From Corynebacterium sp. HMSC078H07 (lineage in GTDB: Bacteria; Actinomycetota; Actinomycetes; Mycobacteriales; Mycobacteriaceae), in NCBI RefSeq assembly GCF_001812805.1, contig NZ_KV810485.1:1-64000 (forward strand): a stretch of DNA of 64,000 nucleotides, written 5' to 3'. The position numbers and the translations under genes are program-made. This document shows positions 9,380-18,252 of this stretch, one piece after another (within the stretch, counting starts at the first letter, position 1; every line of letters starts with the position of its first letter). The notes under the pieces are model-generated. The model did no database searches. It saw only the letters and a list, made by a program, of their open reading frames with translations, and was not told where the DNA came from.

Positions 9380-10153
9380 TTAGGAGATGTTGACGCCGCG
9401 CTCTGCGAGCCACGGGATGGGGTCTACAGCGCCTTCACCGGTGGGGTGAATTTCGAAGTGAAGGTGGGAGCCGGTGGAAAAGCCCTCGGAACCCATGCCT
9501 GCAATCTTCTGGCCGGCATGCACGCGCTCGCCCACAGCAACGTCGAGGGTCTGCATGTGGCCGTAGACGCTCATGGAGCCATCATCGTGCTTGATGCGGA
9601 TCCACTGGCCGAAGCCGGAAGCCGGGCCGGAGTCGATGACGGTGCCGTCCATGACGGAAAGGATGGGAGTGCCGACTGCGTTAGCGATATCGATGCCAGA
9701 GTGGAAGGAACCCCAGCGCGTGCCGAAGCCAGAGGTGAATACACCCTCGGCCGGGCGAGCGACGGAAGGCGCACGGTTGGCCTCATCGGCCGCGGCGCGG
9801 GCATTGGCGGCCTGGATGGCCTTGTCGAGCTGTGCGGAGAGATCTGCAACCGGCTTAGACTCGGCGATGGCGAGAATCTGGGGTGCGGCATCCTCGATGG
9901 ACGTCTGAACGTCCTTCAGCGGATCGGTATCTGCCTGAAGGGCGTAGTCGATGGACTGAGTCTTGGTCTCCTCAGCTCCACCCGACTGGATGGTGCCTGC
10001 GGCTGCACCACCTACGCCAGCGGTGGATACGGCACCAGCGGCGACGGTGACGACTGCAATGCGTCCCTTCGCGGTCTGCGAGGTGGTGATCTTGCGGTGG
10101 CGACCTGCGCTCCGCTGAGTCTTGCTTCGCATGAACTCTACTTCCGTCTTCAT
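9380..10153 (-). CDS. M23 family metallopeptidase with N-terminal membrane or signal segment
   Basis: 257 residues from 10153; the ATG at 10132 (MRSKTQRS), nine bases behind GGAAG, is an equally good start. A basic N-terminus precedes a hydrophobic stretch (about 32-52), acting as signal peptide or anchor. Residues 60-130 are helical and Ala/Asp-rich, possibly coiled coil. The M23 domain (about 137-250) has His151, Asp155 (HSGIDIA) and His230/His232 (GSHLHFE). It is predicted to cut peptidoglycan peptide bonds during growth or division. It is closely similar to the gene at 4045-4797 in the catalytic domain but differs in the N-terminal half. A CTGTTAC/GTAACAG palindrome sits upstream. Confidence 0.9.
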   Translation of the reverse strand: MKTEVEFMRSKTQRSAGRHRKITTSQTAKGRIAVVTVAAGAVSTAGVGGAAAGTIQSGGAEETKTQSIDYALQADTDPLKDVQTSIEDAAPQILAIAESKPVADLSAQLDKAIQAANARAAADEANRAPSVARPAEGVFTSGFGTRWGSFHSGIDIANAVGTPILSVMDGTVIDSGPASGFGQWIRIKHDDGSMSVYGHMQTLDVAVGERVHAGQKIAGMGSEGFSTGSHLHFEIHPTGEGAVDPIPWLAERGVNIS

Positions 10154-10522
10154 TCACTATCGTCCGTCCGGCGCAAACGTTACGTTCTCTGCCGGTTGGT
10201 TATCCGATTGTGACCTTCCTGTTACCAACGGAATGTAACAGTAGCGTCTCAGGAAAGTTAGAGCAACCCGGTTTGCGGTTTTTCTTGTTTATGTGCCGTA
10301 AATCCTAATAGTAGTGGTACTGGATGTAATCTGTGTGAAGACTGTGGTGACCAAGCGGGGGTAGCGCAAGTGAATTTGCAATTATCTTAGAGTTTAAGGC
10401 TGCAGGCTTAAAAATTGCAGGCGCTGCTGGGGCTTTTGGCCCTCCTTTTTCGAGTGCCAACCACGGCCTGGCAATCATTTGGCTCTAACCTCGCCGCGCC
10501 ACCCCCGACGGGGGAGGGGAGC
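10154..10522. other. Divergent promoter region between M23 gene and perM
   Basis: 369 bases. AT-rich in the middle, with the CTGTTAC/GTAACAG palindrome at 10219-10241 and ACGTTACGT near 10178. A short GGGC/GCCC hairpin followed by CCTTTTT at about 10425-10447 lies in the probable perM leader. No gene is supported. Confidence 0.55.
10219..10241. promoter_or_regulatory. CTGTTAC-N9-GTAACAG palindrome
   Basis: Seven-base inverted arms (10219-10225 and 10235-10241) between the M23 gene and perM. C. glutamicum MtrA is known to control M23 (mepA), nlpC and rpf2 genes through GTTAC/GTAAC-containing sites; the assignment here is by analogy. Confidence 0.5.
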
Positions 10523-12229
10523 GTGGCAAAGTGGACGCCAATGAATAAGAACACGAGTCCCCAGTCACGGTCGGCCACGCGGCCGCGCAGCCAGATGCGC
10601 GGACATGGCCAGGATAGTGAGCGAACTGAGCGCCCCACGCGCCGCGATCGCCGCGCGCCGGCGCAACGGATTAAGGGTGCCGAGTCCGCTAAGGCGAAAG
10701 CTCGTCGCGCCCAGGGGCCCACCACGCTGCGGGAGCGTATCCGGCGCATGCTCATGGTGGTCGCCGTTCCCAATCTGGTGGTCGTGCTGAGCATCATCGT
10801 TGTGGTCATTGCCGCACTGTTGCTCACGAGTTCGCCCTCGGCGTGGTTTAACACCATCGTCGCGGAAGCCTGGATGGTCTTTAACCTTGCACCCATTCGG
10901 GCCGGGGGAATTGACCTCGGTTTCTTGCCTGGTCTGCCCGCGGTGTTGCTGGCATGGTTGGTTGGCCGCCGCGTACGGGTGGCTATTAAAGACAAGGTCA
11001 GTATCAATGACCTCCTCGTGCTGACCGCCTGCGTCTTCGCGGTTCCTTTAGCGTTAACGTGCCTTGCGTGGCTGATGCTGTGGGACGCGGGCAAGGCCTA
11101 TGACGTCTCCCCGCCGGCCCTCTATGTTGTGCTACCTCGCATGCTGTTGCTCCATGCGGCTGCTCTCATTGGCGGTATGGGCACTCGCCTGTGGAAGGCT
11201 CTGGCCAAGCGCAGTGGGGTGCCGCGTGTGCTTGTCGACGCCTCCCGGATCGGCCTTAGCTACCTCGGCTACCTGGCCATCGTGAGCCTTGTCCTCGTTC
11301 TCGTTCTGTGGGCGGTGGGCTGGCAGCGCCAAGCCGACATGCTGGCTGCGTATCCGGTCCTCGACGCGATGGGCACGGCTGGGCTAGTCTTGCTCAGCAT
11401 TCTTTATCTGCCCAATGCCGTCATTGCTGCGGCTTCCGTGCTGAGTGGCTCCGAGCTACACGTGGGGCCGGACACGAGTATCAGCTTGTTTAGCGGCCAT
11501 ATGGTGCCGCTGCCGCCGCTGCCACTGGCAGCCGCAGTACCGCCGAGTATTAGCTCCTGGGCTGTTGCGCTTTTCGTGCTTCCCGCGATTGCTGCCGGCG
11601 TGGCCTTCGCGCGGCGCCGAGCGATCGTGAATTTTCAGGTGGCCTTGGTCGCAGCCGTTGTTGCCGCTGTCGCTGCTTTCGCTGCAATTTACGGTACCTC
11701 TGGCACTCTCGGCGTCTACGGTTATACCGGCCCTGAACTGTGGACGGCCGTGGGGCTTATTGCCCTGTGGTGCCTTGTCGTCGGTGCTGGTTTCGCCGCC
11801 GCTAATGCTCTCATGGCCTGGCTCTCTCGCCGTGGAAGCGAGGGCGACGCCGCGGTTGCCGCAGAGGAACCGTCCTCTGCGAAGGACACTGAGCACACTG
11901 AGCGCGCAGGGGATGCAGAGGACGCGAAGAACACAGAACAAACAGAGGGCACTCGCCCCGCGAATGCTGTGCCAGTCTCAGCGCTGCTCGGAGTCAATTC
12001 GGAAAGCCCAGAGGACGCATCCGAGAGTTCAGAAGACCCAGATGTTATTGACGCCGAGGTGGTCGATGCGGAAGACGTCGATAAGGACGACGAAGAGCCA
12101 GAGGCCGAGGAGCACACTGCGGACGTGACCGACTCGGATGAGTCAGATACTGAGGAGGGTGATGAGGGGGACGTCGCCAAGCGCATGCCCGCAGACCCTG
12201 ACCTGGATGAGGACGACTCCCAGGGTTAA
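10523..12229 (+). CDS. perM: DUF6350 integral membrane protein, PerM-like
   Basis: 568 residues from a GTG at 10523 that follows GGGAGGGGA; the ATG at 10541 is a possible alternative. A very basic, probably cytoplasmic N-terminus (about 1-75) leads into about ten to twelve membrane helices (75-450) and ends in an acidic, disordered tail of about 110 residues rich in Asp/Glu. Position directly before purN-purH matches Rv0955 (perM) of M. tuberculosis, a membrane protein tied to cell division and stability of FtsB under stress. Family recognition rests on topology and synteny. The strong charge asymmetry (basic head, acidic tail) is notable. Confidence 0.75.
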   Translation: MAKWTPMNKNTSPQSRSATRPRSQMRGHGQDSERTERPTRRDRRAPAQRIKGAESAKAKARRAQGPTTLRERIRRMLMVVAVPNLVVVLSIIVVVIAALLLTSSPSAWFNTIVAEAWMVFNLAPIRAGGIDLGFLPGLPAVLLAWLVGRRVRVAIKDKVSINDLLVLTACVFAVPLALTCLAWLMLWDAGKAYDVSPPALYVVLPRMLLLHAAALIGGMGTRLWKALAKRSGVPRVLVDASRIGLSYLGYLAIVSLVLVLVLWAVGWQRQADMLAAYPVLDAMGTAGLVLLSILYLPNAVIAAASVLSGSELHVGPDTSISLFSGHMVPLPPLPLAAAVPPSISSWAVALFVLPAIAAGVAFARRRAIVNFQVALVAAVVAAVAAFAAIYGTSGTLGVYGYTGPELWTAVGLIALWCLVVGAGFAAANALMAWLSRRGSEGDAAVAAEEPSSAKDTEHTERAGDAEDAKNTEQTEGTRPANAVPVSALLGVNSESPEDASESSEDPDVIDAEVVDAEDVDKDDEEPEAEEHTADVTDSDESDTEEGDEGDVAKRMPADPDLDEDDSQG

Positions 12230-12258
12230 GTAATTCTCTGTTTGCTCCCCGCAGGCGC

Positions 12259-12264
12259 TAGGCT
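12259..12264 (+). promoter_or_regulatory. -10 box TAGGCT of leaderless purN
   Basis: TAGGCT ends seven bases before the purN GTG, so transcription would start at or beside the start codon. GGAG in the spacer could also act as a ribosome site on a longer perM-purN transcript. Confidence 0.55.
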
Positions 12265-12271
12265 GGAGCGC

Positions 12272-12877
12272 GTGACTACACCGCACCAGCCCGCTGCTTC
12301 TGCCCGCCTCAACGTCGTCGTTCTGGTCTCTGGAACCGGCTCTTTGCTGCAGGCCATCCTTGATGGTCAGGACGAGCACTTTGGTGTGGTGAAAGTTATT
12401 GCGGACGTGCCTTGTCAGGGCATTGAGCGCGCACAGGCAGCGGGAATCGCCACTGAAGTTGTGGAGATGGGTAAAGATCGCGCCGAATGGAATAGACGTC
12501 TGGTTGATGCAGTAGATGCTGCACAGCCAGACGTTGTTGTTTCTGCGGGCTTCATGAAAATCCTAGGTAAGGATTTTCTGGACCGCTTTGAAGGTCGCAC
12601 CATCAATACTCACCCGGCACTCCTGCCCGCTTTCAAAGGAGCACATGGCGTGCGCGATGCGCTGGCCTACGGTGCCAAGGTCACAGGCTCGACCGTCCAC
12701 TTTGTAGATGCTGGCGTCGATACGGGCGCCATCATCGCCCAAGAACCCGTGCGCGTGCTGCCAGAGGATGACGAGGCCAGCCTGCACGAGCGCATCAAGG
12801 TGGTCGAGCGAGAACTTATTGTCACTGTCCTGCGCGCTATCTGCGTGCAGGACGCAGCAGTGACCATTGAGCTTTAA
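12272..12877 (+). CDS. purN: Phosphoribosylglycinamide formyltransferase
   Basis: 201 residues from the GTG at 12272. Transfers a formyl group from 10-formyl-THF to GAR, the third step of purine synthesis. Visible: the phosphate-binding loop VSGTGSLLQAIL near the N-terminus, the catalytic segment INTHPALLPAFKGAHGV (Asn-His pair) and the TGSTVHFVDAGVDTG loop with the essential aspartate. Full length for the family. It is followed 43 bases on by purH, the usual actinobacterial pairing. Confidence 0.95.
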   Translation: MTTPHQPAASARLNVVVLVSGTGSLLQAILDGQDEHFGVVKVIADVPCQGIERAQAAGIATEVVEMGKDRAEWNRRLVDAVDAAQPDVVVSAGFMKILGKDFLDRFEGRTINTHPALLPAFKGAHGVRDALAYGAKVTGSTVHFVDAGVDTGAIIAQEPVRVLPEDDEASLHERIKVVERELIVTVLRAICVQDAAVTIEL

Positions 12878-12905
12878 CAATCGCTGCAACAAACGTTAGG
12901 AAGGC

Positions 12906-12911
12906 TAGAGT
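12906..12911 (+). promoter_or_regulatory. -10 box TAGAGT before purH
   Basis: TAGAGT ends nine bases before the purH ATG, implying a leader of about two bases. AAGGAAGG lies just upstream and would only serve transcripts coming from purN. Confidence 0.45.
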
Positions 12912-12920
12912 CCCCACACC

Positions 12921-14453
12921 ATGAGCGAGGATCGTAAGAACATCAAACGCGCACTCATTAGCGTCTACGACAAGACCGGTTTGGAGGACCTTGCCCAGGC
13001 CCTCGACAAGGCCGGCGTGGAGATTGTCTCCACCGGTTCCACCGCGAAGAAGATCGCGGATCTGGGCATCGAGGTCACCCCGGTGGAAAAGCTCACCGGC
13101 TTCCCCGAGTGTCTGGAAGGCCGCGTCAAGACCCTGCACCCGCGCGTGCATGCCGGCATCTTGGCGGATACCCGCAAGGAAGACCACCTCAATCAGCTCT
13201 CCGAGCTCGAGGTTGAACCTTTCCAGCTCGTCGTGGTGAACCTGTACCCCTTCCGTGAGACCGTGGCTTCCGGCGCTGACTTCGATGGCTGCGTGGAGCA
13301 GATCGATATCGGCGGCCCGTCCATGGTGCGCGCGGCCGCGAAGAATCACCCATCGGTTGCCGTGGTGGTGGACCCGGCTCGCTACAGTGATGTGGCCGAT
13401 GCTGTGGCTAAGGGTGGCTTCACTCTGGATGAGCGCCGTGGCCTTGCCCGCGATGCCTTCTTGCACACCGCTGATTACGACGCCGCGGTGTCTGCATGGT
13501 TCGTTGACCAGCTCAGCGAGGGGGAGGCGACCACCCCGCTGCGCTACGGCGAGAACTCTCACCAAAAGGCCACCGTGACCCGCATTGGTACCACCGGTTT
13601 GGCCAATGCGAAGCAGTTCAACGGCAAAGAGATGAGCTACAACAACTACCAGGACGCCGACGCCGCCTGGCGCGCCGCCTGGGACCACGAGCGCCCCTGC
13701 GTGGCCATTATCAAGCACGCCAACCCGTGCGGCATCGCGGTGTCTGAGGAGTCGATTGCTGCTGCTCACCGCGCGGCCCATGCCTGCGACCCGATGTCCG
13801 CCTTCGGCGGCGTTATCGCCGTCAACCGGGAGGTCACCGTGGAGATGGCGGAGCAGGTCAAGGAGATTTTCACCGAGGTCATCGTGGCGCCGTCCTATGA
13901 AGAAGGCGCCATCGAGGTTCTTAAGGCCAAGAAGAACCTGCGCGTGCTGCAGGCAGAGCACGAAGCACCGGAGGAAGAAGTTAAATTCATCTCCGGCGGC
14001 ATGCTCACCCAGGAGCCGGATACCTACCAGGCCGAGGGCGATAACCCGGCCAACTGGACGCTGGCTGCGGGCGAGGCTCTCAACGAGTCCGATCTTGCGC
14101 AGCTCGAGTTCGCCTGGCGCTCCGTTCGTGCGGTGAAGTCCAACGCCATCCTTTTGGCTAAGGACAATGCCACCGTCGGGGTGGGCATGGGCCAGGTTAA
14201 CCGCGTGGATTCCGCCAAGCTCGCTGTCGAGCGCGCCAACACGCTGGCCGACGGCACCAACCGCACCGAGGGATCCTTCGCCGCTTCCGATGCCTTCTTC
14301 CCGTTTGCTGATGGCCTAGAGGTTCTCCTCGAGGCTGGTATTAAGGCCGTGGTTCAGCCGGGCGGATCCATCCGCGATGAAGAGGTCATTGAGGCCGCCA
14401 AGAAGGCTGGCGTGACCATGTACTTCACCGGAACCCGCCACTTCTTCCACTAG
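12921..14453 (+). CDS. purH: Bifunctional AICAR transformylase/IMP cyclohydrolase
   Basis: 510 residues, full length. Catalyses the last two steps of IMP synthesis. The N-terminal cyclohydrolase domain (about 8-200) starts with [19 protein letters not shown] and contains [22 protein letters not shown] and [15 protein letters not shown]. The C-terminal transformylase domain carries the catalytic KHANPCG lysine-histidine motif, [11 protein letters not shown] and the final FFPFADGLE and TGTRHF segments. Its end converges on a minus-strand gene and overlaps a long hairpin. Confidence 0.97.
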   Translation: MSEDRKNIKRALISVYDKTGLEDLAQALDKAGVEIVSTGSTAKKIADLGIEVTPVEKLTGFPECLEGRVKTLHPRVHAGILADTRKEDHLNQLSELEVEPFQLVVVNLYPFRETVASGADFDGCVEQIDIGGPSMVRAAAKNHPSVAVVVDPARYSDVADAVAKGGFTLDERRGLARDAFLHTADYDAAVSAWFVDQLSEGEATTPLRYGENSHQKATVTRIGTTGLANAKQFNGKEMSYNNYQDADAAWRAAWDHERPCVAIIKHANPCGIAVSEESIAAAHRAAHACDPMSAFGGVIAVNREVTVEMAEQVKEIFTEVIVAPSYEEGAIEVLKAKKNLRVLQAEHEAPEEEVKFISGGMLTQEPDTYQAEGDNPANWTLAAGEALNESDLAQLEFAWRSVRAVKSNAILLAKDNATVGVGMGQVNRVDSAKLAVERANTLADGTNRTEGSFAASDAFFPFADGLEVLLEAGIKAVVQPGGSIRDEEVIEAAKKAGVTMYFTGTRHFFH

Positions 14454-14455
14454 AA

Positions 14456-14500
14456 CTTTGCCGGTGGCGTCACTGCGCGTTTAGTGAGGCCACCGCAAAG
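14456..14500. terminator. Bidirectional hairpin overlapping the end of the convergent gene
   Basis: Nested inverted repeats CTTTGC, GGTGGC, TCACT pair with AGTGA, GCCACC, GCAAAG around the loop GCGCGTTT: about 17 paired bases with one bulge and one mismatch. It begins three bases after the purH stop and covers the stop and last ten codons of the minus-strand gene. No long U-tract on either side. Confidence 0.7.
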
Positions 14501-15363
14501 CCAGTATTGTCAGCGGGGTTTCCGTCTTTATCTTTGTACGTAAAGGTAAACCGCAGCTCCTGATGCTCGCCGACGTGGATGGGCATTTCAAGGGCCTCAT
14601 CCGCGGGGACATCGAAGGTTGCGAGCTCGGAGCCGTCGCTCCCAGTGACGGTAACACTCGCGGTGGCCACGTCCGTGTTGACGCGGTCATCGATAAAACC
14701 AAAGACCGCATTGAGCTGGCTTTGACCTTGTGCCAGCTGGATATCGGCGATATTGGTGCTGCCCCCGCGGGAGACATAGGAATCCGGGAACAGTGTACGA
14801 GCGATGACCGCATCTTCCTCGGTGAGGTCGGTATTGATGCCTCCGTGCGCGCCAATCGGGTTTCCCGCTAATGCGGCAGTTGTCGTCGGTTCTGCGGATG
14901 CGCCTGCTTGTTCACTTTCTGAGGAGTCGCGTCCCCAGATAAACCAGGCGCCTACTCCCAATGCAATAGCGAGGACGACCAATATGGCGATGAGCGCGGC
15001 TATCGCGCCACTAAACTTTCCTTTGCCCTTCGGGGAAGATGGGGTGGAGTACGGCGTTGCTTGTGGGGGCTGCGGTTGGCCCGGGTAGTGAGAGTGTCCC
15101 GGCGGTGGAGTAGGCGCGCCACCAAAGACTGGCTGAGCGTTCGCACCACCTCCACCGGCAGGGGAGCCTGAATGAGGGCTCTGATACGCCCCCGCTGTGT
15201 GCGGGCGGCTTCCGAACGGCGGCGGGGCACCAAAACCACCGGGCGTGCCGGGGTTATTGGTGCCACCACCTGGCTGACCAAAGCCGGGGCGGGGAGCACC
15301 AAAACCGGAGTTAGACCCGGAGTGTCCTGGTGGCGTGCCTGAAGGTCCAGGAGAAAAAGTCAT
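14470..15363 (-). CDS. Single-pass membrane protein with extracytoplasmic NPCBM-like domain
   Basis: 297 residues from the ATG at 15361-15363. Three parts: a disordered Gly/Pro/Ser-rich N-terminus (1-112), one membrane helix (about 117-143, AIAALIAILVVLAIALGVG) and an outside domain. The outside part contains LNAVFGFIDDRVN, a VTGSDGSELATFDV strand pair and LRFTFTYKD...NTGFAVASL. That order resembles the NPCBM/NEW2 carbohydrate-binding sandwich; this is my inference from pattern, not a firm hit. It is divergent from a gene of the same architecture (15591) and may belong with it in an envelope-sensing set. Function unknown. Confidence 0.75.
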   Translation of the reverse strand: MTFSPGPSGTPPGHSGSNSGFGAPRPGFGQPGGGTNNPGTPGGFGAPPPFGSRPHTAGAYQSPHSGSPAGGGGANAQPVFGGAPTPPPGHSHYPGQPQPPQATPYSTPSSPKGKGKFSGAIAALIAILVVLAIALGVGAWFIWGRDSSESEQAGASAEPTTTAALAGNPIGAHGGINTDLTEEDAVIARTLFPDSYVSRGGSTNIADIQLAQGQSQLNAVFGFIDDRVNTDVATASVTVTGSDGSELATFDVPADEALEMPIHVGEHQELRFTFTYKDKDGNPADNTGFAVASLNAQ

Positions 15364-15590
15364 GGGTTCGTGAAAGCCTTTCCGCAAGCGAGGGAAGTGT
15401 CTTTAAACAACTTAAACCGTATCGCGCACAACGCGCGGGCGTCCCGGCAGATTCGAGGGATACTCCCCGTGGGTGTGGGGCTGGGCTAGAAGTTTAATCA
15501 CTATAGTCAGGGCAACACTGTGCAAAGATAGAAGACACCGTATATGCGGTAGCGACAGGCACTACAGACACTGTAGAAACGGAGGCTCCG

Positions 15591-16493
15591 GTGACTGACT
15601 CAGAACACAACCACGGTTTCGGTGCGCCCCGGCCGCAGGGACACGGCGGTCAACCGAACCAGAACCGCAAGGACACGCACCCAGAAACCGTGGACTTTGA
15701 ATCCCCGCTGTCACAAGAGCGCCAATACTCCAATCCTTTCGCCGCGCCAGCTGATCAGCAGCCCACCCAACACTTTTCCGCCCCGCAGGCACAGCCGGGC
15801 CAGCCGGGCCATCAAGACTGGACTGGCCACCAGGGGCAGCAGAACCAGCAGGGCTGGGCTGGTCACCAGGTACAGCAGGATCAGTGGAGCGACCAACAGC
15901 CACCGGCCGGCGGCTATAACGCTGCGTACCCGCAGCAGGCCGCTGCCCACTCCGGGTCCTCCAACGGCGGAAAGATTATCCTCATCGCCGTCCTTATCCT
16001 GGCCGTTCTGCTCGTCATTGCTGCGCTGGCCTACCTCTTCTTCTTTAAGAACTCCGCGACCAGCAATCAGGCCCAGCCGCCGCTGACCACCGAGGCGCAA
16101 GTCTCTGAGGAGACCGCCGGCGGCGAAGAAGAGGCAACCTCCGCCGCAGAGACAACGACCTCCGAAGAAAAGACCACCAGTGCCGAACCGGAAAAGCGCC
16201 CCGAACACCCAGCGCTTCCCGACGGCGCACAGCCGGTCAACGATGCTGCACGTAACAACGAACCCGGCGGCGATTTCAATAATGTCTACCGCGGATCCTC
16301 GGTAACGACCGAACCTTTCGCCAACATCGTGCGTGATGAGTACGTCAAGCACTACGTGGATACAAAGGAGCTTAACGCGACTATCGACGCCTACAGTCCC
16401 ATCACCGAGCAGACCTACAGAATGGACTGCTCCGACAACGGTAAGTTTGTCACCTGCAAGGGTGGCAATAACGCGATTGTGTACATCGTCTAA
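15591..16493 (+). CDS. Single-pass membrane protein with extracytoplasmic C-terminal domain
   Basis: 300 residues from a GTG five bases behind GGAGG. Residues 1-120 are disordered and rich in Gln, Gly, Pro and His (repeated GQPGHQ/GHQ). One membrane helix follows (about 125-148), then an Ala/Glu/Thr-rich stalk and a compact C-terminal domain with two cysteines. The ending AYSPITEQTYRMDC...CKGGNNAIVYIV matches a domain type I recall from exported parts of actinobacterial Ser/Thr kinases and hypothetical proteins. It is translationally coupled (TAATG) to the following lipoprotein gene. Likely a cell-surface sensor or scaffold; no enzymatic motif seen. Confidence 0.75.
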   Translation: MTDSEHNHGFGAPRPQGHGGQPNQNRKDTHPETVDFESPLSQERQYSNPFAAPADQQPTQHFSAPQAQPGQPGHQDWTGHQGQQNQQGWAGHQVQQDQWSDQQPPAGGYNAAYPQQAAAHSGSSNGGKIILIAVLILAVLLVIAALAYLFFFKNSATSNQAQPPLTTEAQVSEETAGGEEEATSAAETTTSEEKTTSAEPEKRPEHPALPDGAQPVNDAARNNEPGGDFNNVYRGSSVTTEPFANIVRDEYVKHYVDTKELNATIDAYSPITEQTYRMDCSDNGKFVTCKGGNNAIVYIV

Positions 16494-17410
16494 TGCGCCG
16501 CATCCACAACATTCGCACAGCCGCGCTCGCCACTGCGACCGCCATGTCCGTCGCCCTGCTGAGCGCCTGCACTATTGGTGATGTCTCCGGTAACAACGAT
16601 GCCGAGACCGCTCCCCGGGGCGCCGAAGGGGAATCGGCGCCGCAGCCCACGCTGCCTGAATCCACAACCGCACCCGCACCCGTCACCACGGAGGACCTGC
16701 CCGTGATTGAGGCCACTGACCCGCAAGAAGCCCTCGACGCCATTGCTGCGGACAATCCCGGAACGGGCATCGCCGTGGCCGGTGGGGGAGGAGTATTCGC
16801 TGCTGGCATGACGGATCCCGTTGCCGCGTGGTCAACCGCGAAGGTTCCCCTCGCCATCGCCGCTGAGCACGCCGGGGTAGCGGAAGAAGGCACTGTCACC
16901 CAGGCAATTACATACTCCGACAATGCTGCTGCTGACTCGTTATGGGAAGCCCTGGGCGGCGGACAGGAGGCAGCACAGGCCACGCAAGAAGTCATCGGTG
17001 GAACCTCGGTGCCCGCCACCCCGCCGCGCCCAGGGTTTAGTGCCGTTGGTCAAACGCAGTGGTCGGTAACGCAGCAAGCAGAGTTCGTGGCATCCCTTGG
17101 CTGTATGGACGGCGCGGAGCCAGTCCTCGCCGCCATGGGCCAGCCCGATCCCGCCCAGAGCTACGGCCTGGGCACCCTTGAGGGCGCCGTCAAGAAAGGT
17201 GGCTGGGGCCCAGCCGAAGATGGATCCTATGAAGCGCGTCAGATGGGCCTTGTGACCCTCGGCGGCCACACCGTTGCCGTGGCCATCTACGCCAGCGCCG
17301 ACTCCGGGGACTACGGCGATGCCCAGCAGATGCTCACGCGCCTCGCCGCCCAGCTTGAGTCGGCTGAGGTCGAGTGGCCGGCAGCTGGCTGCCAGCAGGG
17401 AGCGGTGTAG
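16493..17410 (+). CDS. Lipoprotein with class A beta-lactamase/DD-peptidase fold
   Basis: 305 residues starting on the last base of the previous stop. A lipoprotein signal ends in LLSAC, with Cys26 as the lipidated residue, followed by a Pro/Thr/Glu-rich linker to about 75. The catalytic fold is indicated by three ordered motifs: STAK in AAWSTAKVPLAIA (SxxK), SDN in TYSDNAAADSLW and KGG in VKKGGWGP in place of KTG. A classic class A Glu166 motif is not evident. Such proteins can be low-activity DD-peptidases, beta-lactamases or inactive ligand sensors. Neighbouring membrane proteins and kinase suggest a peptidoglycan-sensing or remodelling role (inference). Confidence 0.78.
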   Translation: MRRIHNIRTAALATATAMSVALLSACTIGDVSGNNDAETAPRGAEGESAPQPTLPESTTAPAPVTTEDLPVIEATDPQEALDAIAADNPGTGIAVAGGGGVFAAGMTDPVAAWSTAKVPLAIAAEHAGVAEEGTVTQAITYSDNAAADSLWEALGGGQEAAQATQEVIGGTSVPATPPRPGFSAVGQTQWSVTQQAEFVASLGCMDGAEPVLAAMGQPDPAQSYGLGTLEGAVKKGGWGPAEDGSYEARQMGLVTLGGHTVAVAIYASADSGDYGDAQQMLTRLAAQLESAEVEWPAAGCQQGAV

Positions 17411-17444
17411 CTACCGGCGCCATGCCCCTCGACCACGGCTGGAC

Positions 17445-18107
17445 TTACTTTGGCCAGTAGACGTCAAAATCTCCGGTCTTGCCATCAATGTCGTAGTGCT
17501 CGCTATGGATGGTGAGTACCGAGCCGGTATCGGCACCACTCGTGGGATCGAGAATCGCAACGCTAAAGTCGGTCCCCTCACCCTTCGCTGGGCCAAAGGC
17601 AGCGCCGCTGGACCAGATGCCGCGGTAGAAGAGAGAATCCTTGCTCTCGCAGATGACAATGTGCGAATCATCATCCGCGCTAGCAGCGGCAAAGACCATT
17701 TCTTCGCCTTGCTGGCAGCGTGCCTCGGGAATATCTGACCAGCCAGCAGCAGTCAGTCCAGGCGGCACGTCGGCGGTATCAGCGGATTCCTGCGGCGCAT
17801 CCTCGGAAGCGCTAGCTTTCCCACTTACATCGTCTTCCGAGGAATCGGAGCCGGACTCGGTTTCTGACTCCATCGTCATGGGAGCAGCGTCGGAGGATTG
17901 CCCGCTCGTTGGTACCTCCTGGCTGGTGGATCGCACGTCATTCCAAATGATGAAGCCAGAGATAGTCAACGCAATGAGGATGGCGATGGCACAAATAATT
18001 GGCACGTTGTTGCGCTGCTCAGAGGCAGTCGACGCCGGGAGAGCAGAAGCCGGGGTAGGGGTAGGGTGCTCGGAAAAAGAATTGTTGCCAAATCCTGGGG
18101 TGGTCAT
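17445..18107 (-). CDS. Single-pass membrane protein with extracytoplasmic domain, next to kinase
   Basis: 220 residues from the ATG at 18105-18107 (AAGGA six bases upstream). A short disordered cytoplasmic part (1-33), a membrane helix (about 35-53, VPIICAIAILIALTISGFI), an acidic Ser/Glu/Asp-rich stalk (60-115) and an outside domain with two cysteines: ARCQQGEEMVFAAASAD...HIVICES...LFYRG. This C..G....VIC..YYRG pattern is one I recall from the exported C-terminus of actinobacterial Ser/Thr kinases. It is divergent to the kinase gene, which lacks such a domain. Function otherwise unknown. Confidence 0.72.
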   Translation of the reverse strand: MTTPGFGNNSFSEHPTPTPASALPASTASEQRNNVPIICAIAILIALTISGFIIWNDVRSTSQEVPTSGQSSDAAPMTMESETESGSDSSEDDVSGKASASEDAPQESADTADVPPGLTAAGWSDIPEARCQQGEEMVFAAASADDDSHIVICESKDSLFYRGIWSSGAAFGPAKGEGTDFSVAILDPTSGADTGSVLTIHSEHYDIDGKTGDFDVYWPK

Positions 18108-18235
18108 AGAGTCCTTGGAAAGACGATTGAGAACAACAGAAATCATAATCGTTGAGTCCGAACCACCATTATCCCAGGGGGAGTACCCTCCATTCGGGGG
18201 AGACGCGACACGGCAACATCATGAGACCTAGTGCA

Positions 18236-18241
18236 TATGGT
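18236..18241 (+). promoter_or_regulatory. Candidate -10 box of the kinase gene
   Basis: TATGGT lies 11 bases before the GTG start, giving a leader of about four bases. No ribosome-binding sequence is present, so near-leaderless expression is likely. Confidence 0.45.
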
Positions 18242-18252
18242 GCAATGGTGCG

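Noticed and set aside
12837-13961. Long open frame antisense to purH
   Set aside because: It mirrors the codon bias of purH, has no ribosome site and no recognisable domain; the same is true of antisense frames in pcrA (2180-2929), the M23 gene (9371-10213) and metG (43775-44581).
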